From Streptomyces scabichelini (GTDB lineage: Bacteria; Actinomycetota; Actinomycetes; Streptomycetales; Streptomycetaceae): a stretch of 44,531 nucleotides of DNA. Where the stretch lies: positions 1 through 44,531 of the forward strand of contig NZ_JAAKZY010000075.1 of the NCBI RefSeq assembly GCF_011045015.1, written 5' to 3'. Shown here piece by piece: positions 22,857 through 30,204 of the stretch; within the stretch, counting starts at the first letter, position 1, and every line of letters begins with the position of its first letter. Both the position numbers and the translations under genes were made by a program. The notes under the pieces are model-generated. The model had not been told where the DNA came from. It searched no databases and worked only from the letters and a program-made list of their open reading frames with translations.

Positions 22857-23990
22857 ATGTCACACCCCCGAGGCAAGCGCTTGCTGAGGCCGAAGGCAGG
22901 GCCCGGCCTGGGCAGAGCCATGGCCACCGTCGCAGCCCTCGTGGCCTCTCTGGCGCTGGGCTTGATCACCCCTGCGAAGGCCGTGCCCGTCCAGGACGTC
23001 AAGGACGTGCAGGGCGTCACGGACGTGCAGGACGTGCAGGGCGTCCAGGGCGTCAAGGAAAGCGCGACGGCGGCCGCCCGTTGGACCGACCGTCCGCACG
23101 GATTCGCCTCCCTCGACGGCGGTACCACCGGTGGCGCGGGCGGCAAGGTCGTCACCGTCACCGACGAGGCCTCGCTCGCGAAGTACGCGGCGGCCGAGGA
23201 GCCGTACGTCATCCGGGTGAAGGGCTCCATCGAGATGGCCACCTTCGGCACGGAGATCGCCGTCGGCTCCGACAAGACCATCATCGGCGTGCGCGACACC
23301 GCCGAGATCGTCCACGGCGGGCTGAACCTCGACCCGGGCACCCACAACGTCATCATCCGCAACCTCGCCATCCGCGACACGGCGATCGAGGGCAACTGGG
23401 ACTGCAAGGACACCGACTTCGACGGCATCCGGCTGGAGTCCGTCCACCACGTGTGGATCGACCACATCCGCTTCTCGCGGATCTGCGACGGCCAGCTCGA
23501 CATCCGCAAGGACAGCGAGTACGTCACCGTCTCCTACAACCAGTTCACGAACAACAACAAGACGTTCGGCATCGGCTGGACACCGAACCTCAGGACGCAG
23601 ATCACCATCGACCACAACTGGTTCCGGGGCACCAAACAGCGCAACCCGTCCGCCGACAACTGCGCCTACGCGCACCTCTACAACAACTATCTGTCGGAGC
23701 AGTTGGCGGACGGCGACCCGACGTGGACGTACGGCAACTGGTCGCGCGGCCGGACCAAGATGGTCATCGAGAACAGCTACTACGACGGCGTCCAGCACCC
23801 CTACCAGGCCGATGCCACCGCCGAGTTGGTGCAGCGCGGATCGATCCTGAAGAACACCAGCGGGCGGCATGACGCGTGGGGCGTGGCCTTCGACCCGCGG
23901 GACTTCTACAAGTACGAGCTCCACCCGGCCGCCGCCGTACCCGCGCTCGTGAAGAAGTTCTCCGGACCACAAGCGCGGATCGGCACCTGA
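22857..23990 (+). CDS. Secreted PL1 pectate lyase with repeat linker
   Basis: A 377-residue exported lyase of a PL1 branch distinct from the other two in the window. A long basic N-terminus and hydrophobic core end near AKA (about residue 42). Then a linker of VQD/VKD/VQG triplets (residues about 45-65) leads to the beta-helix, with GGTTGGAGG, HHVWIDHIRFSRICDGQLD and KQRNPSADN. R262 matches the catalytic arginine of PL1, but the second arginine of the usual RxPRxR motif is replaced, so substrate grip may differ. The ATG at 22857 has GGGAG upstream; an internal ATG at 22920 would still leave a signal peptide. Confidence 0.88.
   Translation: MSHPRGKRLLRPKAGPGLGRAMATVAALVASLALGLITPAKAVPVQDVKDVQGVTDVQDVQGVQGVKESATAAARWTDRPHGFASLDGGTTGGAGGKVVTVTDEASLAKYAAAEEPYVIRVKGSIEMATFGTEIAVGSDKTIIGVRDTAEIVHGGLNLDPGTHNVIIRNLAIRDTAIEGNWDCKDTDFDGIRLESVHHVWIDHIRFSRICDGQLDIRKDSEYVTVSYNQFTNNNKTFGIGWTPNLRTQITIDHNWFRGTKQRNPSADNCAYAHLYNNYLSEQLADGDPTWTYGNWSRGRTKMVIENSYYDGVQHPYQADATAELVQRGSILKNTSGRHDAWGVAFDPRDFYKYELHPAAAVPALVKKFSGPQARIGT
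22989..23051 (+). repeat. In-frame 9-base tandem repeat in the PL1 gene
   Basis: Seven 9-base units encode Val-x-Asp/Gly triplets between the signal peptide and the catalytic domain of the lyase at 22857-23990. Such arrays can change length by slippage without breaking the frame. Confidence 0.85.
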
Positions 23991-24005
23991 ACCCGATGCC
24001 CACGG

Positions 24006-24020
24006 ACACGGAACCCGTGT
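24006..24020. terminator. Small hairpin before the binding-protein gene
   Basis: A 6-bp stem (24006-24011/24015-24020) with a 3-base loop lies 16 bases after the lyase stop. It is too small to be a certain terminator and could instead protect or attenuate the transcript ahead of the highly expressed binding-protein gene. Confidence 0.3.
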
Positions 24021-24076
24021 GCCCACAGACCCCCACAACTTCACAGCTCGACGGATCCAGAAGAAGAGAGCCGACC

Positions 24077-25438
24077 ATGAAGATCAGCATTCGCAGGAGC
24101 AGCAGGGGCGGACGGCGTATTGCCACGGCCGCCGCCGTGAGCGTCGTGCTCGCGCTGACCGCCACCGCCTGTGGCGACGACGGCAGCGGGGCGGGCGGTG
24201 ATGAGGGCGCGGAGGGCAGCGGCAAGGGCAAGATCGTCTTCTGGGACAACAACGGCGGTGTCCGCACCGACATCTGGAAGGAGATCATCGCCGACTTCGA
24301 GAAGGCCAACCCGGACATCGACGTCGAGTACGTCGGGATCGCCGCCACCGAGTACCAGTCCAAGGTCGACAACTCCATCCAGGCCGGCGGTCTGCCGGAC
24401 GTCGGCGGCGTGGGCGCGGCGATGCTCGCCGGGTTCGCGGCCCAGAACGCTCTGGATCCGCTGGACGACCGCCTCGGAAAGTCCTCCCTCAACGGCAAGC
24501 TCAACGAGGACATGGTCAAGTCGCTGAAGGCGGCCGGTGGCGGCGACGACAAGCTGTACTCGATCCCGACCTCCGCCAACAACGGTGTCCTCTACTACCG
24601 CACCGACCTGTTCGAGAAGGCGGGCCTGGACGAGCCGACCACCTGGGACAAGTTCTACGAGGCCGCCGACAAGCTCACCAACAAGGACAAGAACGAGTTC
24701 GGCTACACCATCCGCGGTGGCGCCGGCTCGATCGCCCAGGCACTCGACGCGATGTACGGGCAGTCCGGCATCACGTCCTTCTGGGACTCCAGCGGTGACA
24801 AGACGACGGTCAACGACCCGAAGAACGTGGAGGCCCTGGAGAAGTACGTCGGCCTCTACAAGAAGGTCACTCCGGCCGCCGACCTCAACAACGACTTCAC
24901 CAAGATGGTCTCCCAGTTCGACTCCGGCACCATCGGCATGCTGAACCACAACCTGGGCTCCTACCAGGACCACGTGAAGGCGTTCGGCACCGACAAGTTC
25001 CGGGGCATCCCGCAACCCATCGGTGCCGGCGGCAAGCGGGTCCAGGTCTCCAACCCGGTCGACGGCCTCGGCGTGTTCAAGAGCTCGAAGAACAAGGACG
25101 CCGCCTGGAAGTTCATCGAGTTCGCCACCACCCAGGCCTCGAACTCCAAGTTCAACGAGTCCGCGGGCCAGGTCCCGGCGAACACCGACGCCGCCAAGGA
25201 CGCCTGGGTCTCCAAGGCCGAGCCGACCAAGCTCGCCGCCGACGCCCTCTCCGACGGCTCCACCACCATCGTCCAGCTGCCGTACTACCTGCCGGACTGG
25301 AACAACCTGAGCAAGGCGGACAACGAGCCCGCGTTCCAGAAGGTGATGAACGGGTCGATGAGCGCGAAGGACTTCCTGGACACGTTTGCCGACCAGCTGA
25401 ACGAGGCTCAGGCGGAGTGGAACGAGCAGAAGCAGTAA
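24077..25438 (+). CDS. Sugar ABC transporter substrate-binding lipoprotein
   Basis: A 453-residue extracytoplasmic binding protein. An arginine-rich N-terminus and hydrophobic segment end at lipobox cysteine C32 (TATAC), followed by an acidic Gly-rich linker. The mature domain opens with KGKIVFWDNNGG and ends with a helical LNEAQAEWNEQKQ. It should present pectin- or arabinan-derived oligosaccharides to the permeases encoded at 16141-17969. The ATG at 24077 has a purine-rich GAGAG site. It sits 86 bases after the PL1 gene and is separated from its permeases by five genes. After its stop a large dispersed-repeat hairpin begins (25463). Confidence 0.9.
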   Translation: MKISIRRSSRGGRRIATAAAVSVVLALTATACGDDGSGAGGDEGAEGSGKGKIVFWDNNGGVRTDIWKEIIADFEKANPDIDVEYVGIAATEYQSKVDNSIQAGGLPDVGGVGAAMLAGFAAQNALDPLDDRLGKSSLNGKLNEDMVKSLKAAGGGDDKLYSIPTSANNGVLYYRTDLFEKAGLDEPTTWDKFYEAADKLTNKDKNEFGYTIRGGAGSIAQALDAMYGQSGITSFWDSSGDKTTVNDPKNVEALEKYVGLYKKVTPAADLNNDFTKMVSQFDSGTIGMLNHNLGSYQDHVKAFGTDKFRGIPQPIGAGGKRVQVSNPVDGLGVFKSSKNKDAAWKFIEFATTQASNSKFNESAGQVPANTDAAKDAWVSKAEPTKLAADALSDGSTTIVQLPYYLPDWNNLSKADNEPAFQKVMNGSMSAKDFLDTFADQLNEAQAEWNEQKQ

Positions 25439-25462
25439 CGCTCCGCTTGTTCGGCAGTTGAT

Positions 25463-25566
25463 CGGCTGCAAGTCCGTTGTGGCTGAGCGCGCCCGCGCGG
25501 CGGAGCCGCAAATCAGCAGAGCCCCGCGCCCCTGAAGAGGCCTGCGGCCTCCTTAGGGGCGCGGGG
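25463..25566. repeat. Dispersed Streptomyces-type intergenic repeat, copy 1
   Basis: The copy ends in a 12-bp perfect stem (25522-25533/25555-25566) enclosing a second small stem AGGCC/GGCCT. The left part (GGCTG..., CGTTGTGGCTG..., CGGCGGAGCCGCAAAT) matches copy 5 at 41428-41525 in inverse orientation, and the core CCCCGCGCCCCT is shared with copies 2-5. It probably also terminates the binding-protein transcript. Confidence 0.8.
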
Positions 25567-25637
25567 GGCACCCCCCTCTTTGAAAGGCGCCGCTGAACGT
25601 ATCTATCCCGCACGCCTGTTGAGAAAGGCACACTGTC

Positions 25638-26429
25638 GTGTCGCTCACCCGTAGACAGGTCAGTACGGCGGCTCTTGCCGCCGTTCCGCTCGCCGTTGCT
25701 GCGAGCGGGCCCGCCGTTGCCGCCACGTCATCCCGTGGTGCCGGGCGGACCCTCTATATCGCCGGTGACTCCACCGCTGCCCAGAAGTACGCCGACGCCG
25801 CGCCCGAGACCGGGTGGGGCATGGCCCTCCCGTTCTTCCTGCGCCGCGACTTGCAGGTCGCCAACCACGCGGTGAACGGCCGGAGTTCGAAGAGTTTCAT
25901 CGACGAGGGGCGCCTCGACGTCATCCTCGGGGCGATCCGGCCCGGCGACCTCCTCCTCGTGCAGTTCGGGCACAACGACTCGAAGACCGCCGATCCCGCG
26001 CGCTACACCGAGCCCTGGACGACGTACCAGGACTATCTGCGTCAGTACCTCGACGGGGCGCGGGCCCGTGGTGCGCGGCCCGTCCTTGCCACCTCCGTGG
26101 AGCGCAGGCGGTTCGACGTCGACGGCAACGCCGTGCCCACGCACGGCGACTATCCGGCCTCGATGCGCGCGCTCGCCGGGGAGGAGGGGGTTGCCCTGCT
26201 CGACGTCCAGGAGCTGTCGATCGCGCTCTGGCAGAAGCTGGGTGTCGAGGAGACCAAGCGGTACTTCAACTGGACCGCGACCGAGCAGGACAACACTCAC
26301 TTCAACCCTCCGGGTGGGATTGCCGTGGCCCGGCTGGTTGCGGGTGAGTTGCTGCAGCGGCGGGTGTTGGCGCCACGGGATGTGCGCCGCTTGGACGACG
26401 AGATTCCGGAGTCTTGGATCACTTGGTAA
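25638..26429 (+). CDS. Secreted SGNH hydrolase, rhamnogalacturonan acetylesterase-like
   Basis: A 263-residue exported esterase expected to remove acetyl groups from rhamnogalacturonan-I. A Tat-type signal (LTRRQVSTAALAAVPLAVAAS) ends near residue 30. The SGNH blocks are complete: nucleophile S45 in AGDSTA, G81 in the NGRSSKSF block, N113 in GHND, and D218/H221 in DNTHF, the wording typical of the CE12-like group. It starts with GTG at 25638 after GAGAAAGG. The gene is flanked by two copies of the dispersed repeat (25463-25566 and 26441-26494) whose similarity runs on into the leaders (TTGAAAGGC at 25580 and 26512). This suggests a cassette-like origin. Confidence 0.9.
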   Translation: MSLTRRQVSTAALAAVPLAVAASGPAVAATSSRGAGRTLYIAGDSTAAQKYADAAPETGWGMALPFFLRRDLQVANHAVNGRSSKSFIDEGRLDVILGAIRPGDLLLVQFGHNDSKTADPARYTEPWTTYQDYLRQYLDGARARGARPVLATSVERRRFDVDGNAVPTHGDYPASMRALAGEEGVALLDVQELSIALWQKLGVEETKRYFNWTATEQDNTHFNPPGGIAVARLVAGELLQRRVLAPRDVRRLDDEIPESWITW

Positions 26430-26440
26430 GGCCGGTTTGA

Positions 26441-26494
26441 GGCTGCGGGCCGTATGTGGCTGGTCGCGCAGTTCCCCGCGCCCCTAAGGGGCGC
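26441..26494. repeat. Dispersed intergenic repeat, copy 2
   Basis: The copy runs from GGCTGCGGG through GTGGCTGGTCGCGCAGTTCC to a hairpin GCGCCCC/GGGGCGC (26478-26484/26488-26494) with a 3-base loop. It lies 11 bases after the esterase stop and probably serves as its terminator. Confidence 0.8.
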
Positions 26495-26529
26495 TACACC
26501 CCACTCTCCGCTTGAAAGGCCCGTAACCC

Positions 26530-27840
26530 ATGCGTACCCGCATCTGGCATGCCCATGTCATGACATCTGTAATCGGCTGCACCGCCCTTGTTCTCGCCGT
26601 CACCGGCACCACCGCCCAGGCGCAGCCCCAGTCCCGCGACCTCGGTCGCGAGACCCTCTCCGCGAACGACGGCTGGGCGTCCGAGGGCGCCGGCACCACC
26701 GGTGGATCGGCCGCCGACGCCGCGCACGTCTACACCGTCACCACCTGGGCGGAGTTCAAGGCCGCCCTGAAGGACGGTGGCGACGCGCCCAAGATCATCA
26801 AGGTCAAGGGCATGATCGACGCCGTGTCCGAGGGCTGCGAGGCCTTCGTCGCCGGCGGGTACGACCTCCAGCAGTACCTGAAGGACTACGACCCGGCCGT
26901 CTGGGGCAACGACGAGGTGGCCAGCGGTCCGCAGGAGGACGCGCGGGTCGCGTCCGCCGCCAACCAGGACGGGGTCATCAAGGCCGCTGTCCCCAGCAAC
27001 ACCACCATCGTCGGCGTCGGCAAGAACTCCGGCATCCTCGGCGGCAGCCTCCAGATCAAGGGCGTCTCGAACGTCATCCTGCGCAACCTGACCATCGAGG
27101 CCCCGCTCGACTGCTTCCCGAAGTGGGACCCGACCGACGACAACAAGACCGGCAACTGGAACTCCGAGTACGACGCCGTGGTCGTCTACGGCACCGATCA
27201 TGTGTGGATCGACCACAACACGTTCACCGACGGGCGCTACCCCGACAGCGAGCGGCCGGTCTACTTCGGCAAGGTCTTCCAGCAGCACGACGGGCTGACG
27301 GACATCGTGCGCGGCTCCAACTACGTGACCGTGTCCTGGAACCGCTTCCAGGACCACGACAAGAACATGCTGATCGGGAACAGCGACAGCACCGCCAGTC
27401 TCGACTCCGGCAAGCTCAAGGTCACCATGCACCACAACCGCTTCGACGGGATCCTCCAGCGCTCCCCTCGTGTGCGGTTCGGACAGGTCGACGTCTACAA
27501 CAACCACTACGTGGTGAACGAGGACCAGAAGGACGACTACTACGTCTTCGGCGTCGGCATCTCCTCGCAGCTGTACGCCAGCCACAACTCCTTCTCGCTG
27601 CCGCCCGGTGCCGGCGTCGGCAAGGTGCTGAAGAAGTGGAACGAGTCCCCGCTGACCGCCGAGCGCAACTACGTCAACGGGAAGCTGACGGACCTGATCG
27701 CCGTGCACAACGCGGAGATCCCCGAGGAGACGTTGCAGCGGGGCGCCGGCTGGACGCCGACGCTGCGCAAGAAGGTCGACTCGCCTCAGGCCGTGCCGGG
27801 GATCGTCGGCCACGGCGCGGGTGCCGGAAAGGTCCGCTGA
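26530..27840 (+). CDS. Secreted PL1 pectate lyase (paralogue of 17966-19276)
   Basis: A 436-residue exported calcium-dependent pectate lyase, the same length as its paralogue. The signal peptide ends near AQAQ (about residue 35). It shows the PL1 markers GTTGGSA, HVWIDHN and the RSPRVRFG motif with R311 (catalytic) and R316. The ATG at 26530 has GAAAGG ten bases upstream. Its stop is two bases before the pectin methylesterase start, so the two are expressed together: the esterase would make the de-esterified substrate that this lyase prefers. Confidence 0.93.
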   Translation: MRTRIWHAHVMTSVIGCTALVLAVTGTTAQAQPQSRDLGRETLSANDGWASEGAGTTGGSAADAAHVYTVTTWAEFKAALKDGGDAPKIIKVKGMIDAVSEGCEAFVAGGYDLQQYLKDYDPAVWGNDEVASGPQEDARVASAANQDGVIKAAVPSNTTIVGVGKNSGILGGSLQIKGVSNVILRNLTIEAPLDCFPKWDPTDDNKTGNWNSEYDAVVVYGTDHVWIDHNTFTDGRYPDSERPVYFGKVFQQHDGLTDIVRGSNYVTVSWNRFQDHDKNMLIGNSDSTASLDSGKLKVTMHHNRFDGILQRSPRVRFGQVDVYNNHYVVNEDQKDDYYVFGVGISSQLYASHNSFSLPPGAGVGKVLKKWNESPLTAERNYVNGKLTDLIAVHNAEIPEETLQRGAGWTPTLRKKVDSPQAVPGIVGHGAGAGKVR

Positions 27841-27842
27841 CG

Positions 27843-28955
27843 ATGAGCATGCCGACATCACTCAGCAGGCGGTCGTTCGGCGTCGCAAGCGTCGGGGCCG
27901 TGCTCGCGCTGGGGCTCGACGGGACCGCCCAGGCGCGCGGGCGGTCCCCGTTCGGGCGCTTCGGGTCGCCGTCAGCACGGCTGACCGAGCGGACCCTGTA
28001 CGTCCACCCGGGCGGAGCCGGGGACTTCACCACCGTCCAAGCCGCCGTGGACGCCGCCTCCGGTGCCGGATACACGCTGGTCATCGCCCCGGGAACGTAC
28101 CGGGAGATCGTCAAAGTCCCCGCGGTCAGTGCCGGGCTCACTCTTGTCGGAGCCAGCGAGAACCCCCGTGACGTCGTGATCGTCTACGACAACGCGGCGG
28201 GCACGATGAAGCCCGACGGCTCTGGTACGTACGGCACTTCGGGCTCCGCCACCACCACCCTGCAAGCGGCTGACCTCACCGCCCGCTGGATCACCTTCGC
28301 CAATGACTGGCTGCGCGCGGACCACCCGGAGATCACCGGCACGCAGGCGGTCGCCGTCAAGGTGATGGGTGACCGTTCGGCGTTCTTCCACTGCCGCTTC
28401 CTGGGCCACCAGGACACGCTGTACGCGGACTCGCTGAACCTCTCGCTCTTCGCCCGCCAGTACTTCGCGCACTGTTACGCCGAGGGCGACGTCGACTTCG
28501 TCTTCGGCCGCGCAACCGCCGTGTACGAGCACTGCCGCTTCCACACACTGGACCGGGAGGTCGACTTCACGCCCGAGGGCATGGTGTTCGCGCCGTCCAC
28601 GGCCGGGGCCAATCCGTACGGCTACCTGGCCGTGAGGTGCCGTATCACCAGTGGCGCGGAGGACGGCGCGTACAAGCTGTCGCGTCCCTGGGTGCCCAGT
28701 TCCGACACCACGGCCCGGCCGTCCCTGGTCGTCCGCGACACCTGGATCGGCCCGGGCGTCGACGCGGCCGAGCCGTACACCAACATGCGGGACGAGTTCC
28801 CGTGGCAGTCCCAGCGGTACGCCGAGTACCGCAACACGGGACCCGGCGCGGAGATCCTCGTCCCGGAGAACCGGCCTCAACTGACAGAAGAGCAGGCCGA
28901 GTTGCATGTGCGTCAGACATACCTCGGAGGCTGGAGGCCGTATGGGCGTTGGTGA
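27843..28955 (+). CDS. Secreted pectin methylesterase (CE8)
   Basis: A 370-residue exported esterase that hydrolyses methyl esters of homogalacturonan. The Tat-type signal reads LSRRSFGVASVGAVLALGL. The beta-helix carries the CE8 signatures GHQDTLYA (D191, likely general acid), GDVDFVFG (D218, likely nucleophile) and a C-terminal LSRPW in place of the more usual LGRPW, whose arginine binds substrate. Family length is normal. The ATG at 27843 lies two bases after the lyase stop; an ATG six bases further on is also possible. Two hairpins follow the stop, closing the pectin island. Confidence 0.93.
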   Translation: MSMPTSLSRRSFGVASVGAVLALGLDGTAQARGRSPFGRFGSPSARLTERTLYVHPGGAGDFTTVQAAVDAASGAGYTLVIAPGTYREIVKVPAVSAGLTLVGASENPRDVVIVYDNAAGTMKPDGSGTYGTSGSATTTLQAADLTARWITFANDWLRADHPEITGTQAVAVKVMGDRSAFFHCRFLGHQDTLYADSLNLSLFARQYFAHCYAEGDVDFVFGRATAVYEHCRFHTLDREVDFTPEGMVFAPSTAGANPYGYLAVRCRITSGAEDGAYKLSRPWVPSSDTTARPSLVVRDTWIGPGVDAAEPYTNMRDEFPWQSQRYAEYRNTGPGAEILVPENRPQLTEEQAELHVRQTYLGGWRPYGRW

Positions 28956-28989
28956 CCAGGCCCCGGTGGGAAGGACGGCGTTCGTCGCG

Positions 28990-29024
28990 GGAGCGGGCGT
29001 AGCCCTGTGAGCCACGCCCGCTCC
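28990..29024. terminator. Terminator hairpin after the methylesterase
   Basis: An 11-bp perfect stem (28990-29000/29014-29024) with a 13-base loop starts 35 bases after the stop codon. It marks the end of the pectin-island transcript. Confidence 0.8.
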
Positions 29025-29037
29025 GTCGCTGTCACCC

Positions 29038-29065
29038 CTGCCCCGCTGCCAAGGCGGCGGGGCAG
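29038..29065. terminator. Second hairpin after the methylesterase
   Basis: A 9-bp perfect stem (29038-29046/29057-29065) with a 10-base loop follows the first terminator by 13 bases, as a probable back-up terminator. Confidence 0.65.
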
Positions 29066-29459
29066 GCACTGCGGGAGCATCGTCGAGGGAAACCTCCCCG
29101 ACTTCTACCGTTCCTTCGCGGCGAGCGGGAGTGAGCCCGCCCACTGGCACGCCCCGAACGGTCTTGGGCGCACTGGTCGTCCGCTTTCGCATCCCAGGCG
29201 GCGACACGGATCCTGTCCGTGGTCCGTGCTGGGTGGGCGGAGTCCCTCACGACCCGGCCTGTGGGTGCGGCCAAAGGCTGCGGGGAGGCCCTGAACCATC
29301 GCTCCGGTGGAGCAGGGGCCCCGCACGCTGGCACCGCATCCGGCGTCCCAGATCGCACGGCAACGCTACCCCGGCCCGCCCAAGGCACCGCAAGCCCGCG
29401 AGTCGACCATCACACGATCGAGTTAAAGCCGACCTCATAGGCGCTTCTAGGCCCAGCAG

Positions 29460-30107
29460 TTGCCCCCCGCCTCGGGAAGGAGAAGGGCCCGGCGCGGGTA
29501 CGTCGTCCTCGCCGTGGACGCCCTCGGCTGGGGCGACCGCGGCCCCCTCGTCTACGAGCAGCAGCAGGCGCTCGCCGGCAACTTGTACAACCTGGGCTCG
29601 TCCCTGGCCGGGCTCATGGCCCAAGAGGACGTACGCGCCGCCCGGTTCCTGGCCGGCCTCGATCGCGTCGACGGGCGGCGCGTCGCGGCCCTCGGCTTCT
29701 CCATGGGCGCCTACCGGGCCTGGCAGACCGCCGCGCTCAGCGACGACATCGCGGCCGGGGTGAGCGTGTGCTGGATGACCGGGCTCAAGGAAATGATGGT
29801 GCCCGGCAACAACACGCTGCGTGGGCAGTCCGCTTTTCACATGCTGCACCCCGGGCTCGCCCGGCATCTCGACATCCCTGATGTAGCGAGCATCGCCGCG
29901 CCCAAGCCGTTGCTGTTCTTCAACGGCGGCTTGGACACGTTGTTTCCTCCGGAAGGGGTGCGGGTGGCTTATGGCAAGCTGCAGCTCGTTTGGCGTGCTT
30001 GCCGGGCCGAGTCGCGGTTGCGGTTGGAGATGTGGCCCGAGGTGGGCCACGTCTTCAACTCGCGTATGCAGGACGAGGTTTACGGATGGTTGGACGCCGT
30101 CCTGTGA
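29460..30107 (+). pseudogene. 5'-truncated alpha/beta-hydrolase (dienelactone hydrolase/acetyl esterase type)
   Basis: Only the C-terminal part (about 205 residues) of a hydrolase that is normally about 370-400 residues long. Homology-like sequence begins at RRGYVVLAVDALGWGDRG near 29490. The catalytic triad is still present: serine in GFSMGAYRAW, aspartate in FFNGGLDTLFPP and histidine in GHVFN. The N-terminal strands and the oxyanion-hole region are missing, the only in-frame start is a TTG at 29460 without a ribosome site, and the preceding 400 bases show no matching frame. It was probably a cytosolic or secreted esterase for plant polysaccharide in the ancestral cluster and is now likely inactive. 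Confidence 0.7.
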
Positions 30108-30119
30108 GGCTTGTTCGAA

Positions 30120-30195
30120 GCTGCGGGTTCGTTGTGGCTGGTCGCGCAGTTCCCCGCGCCCCTAGATAGGCCTGCGGCCTCTCTTAGGGGCGCGG
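30120..30195. repeat. Dispersed intergenic repeat, copy 3
   Basis: It starts with GCTGCGGGTTCGTTGTGGC, continues with GGTCGCGCAGTTCC, and ends in an 11-bp stem (30154-30164/30185-30195) enclosing AGGCC/GGCCT. It lies between the hydrolase remnant and the convergent GH43 gene and can act as a two-way terminator. Confidence 0.8.
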
Positions 30196-30204
30196 TGCTG
30201 CACC

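Larger units (their letters stand above)
28956..29459. other. About 500 bases without an intact gene
   Basis: Between the methylesterase and a hydrolase remnant. The first 110 bases hold two hairpins. The rest (about 29070-29459) has no frame with a family motif, start site and sensible codon bias on either strand, and no transposase motif that I could recognise. It probably contains scar sequence from the event that removed the 5' half of the hydrolase gene. Confidence 0.6.

Noticed and set aside
26454..28955. Single 833-codon frame ending in the methylesterase
   Set aside because: The first 460 codons are out of frame with the PL1 lyase that occupies the same DNA; the methylesterase starts at 27843 with its own signal peptide.
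29070..29459. Possible transposase remnant
   Set aside because: No DDE or other transposase motif, terminal inverted repeat or target duplication was found on either strand.
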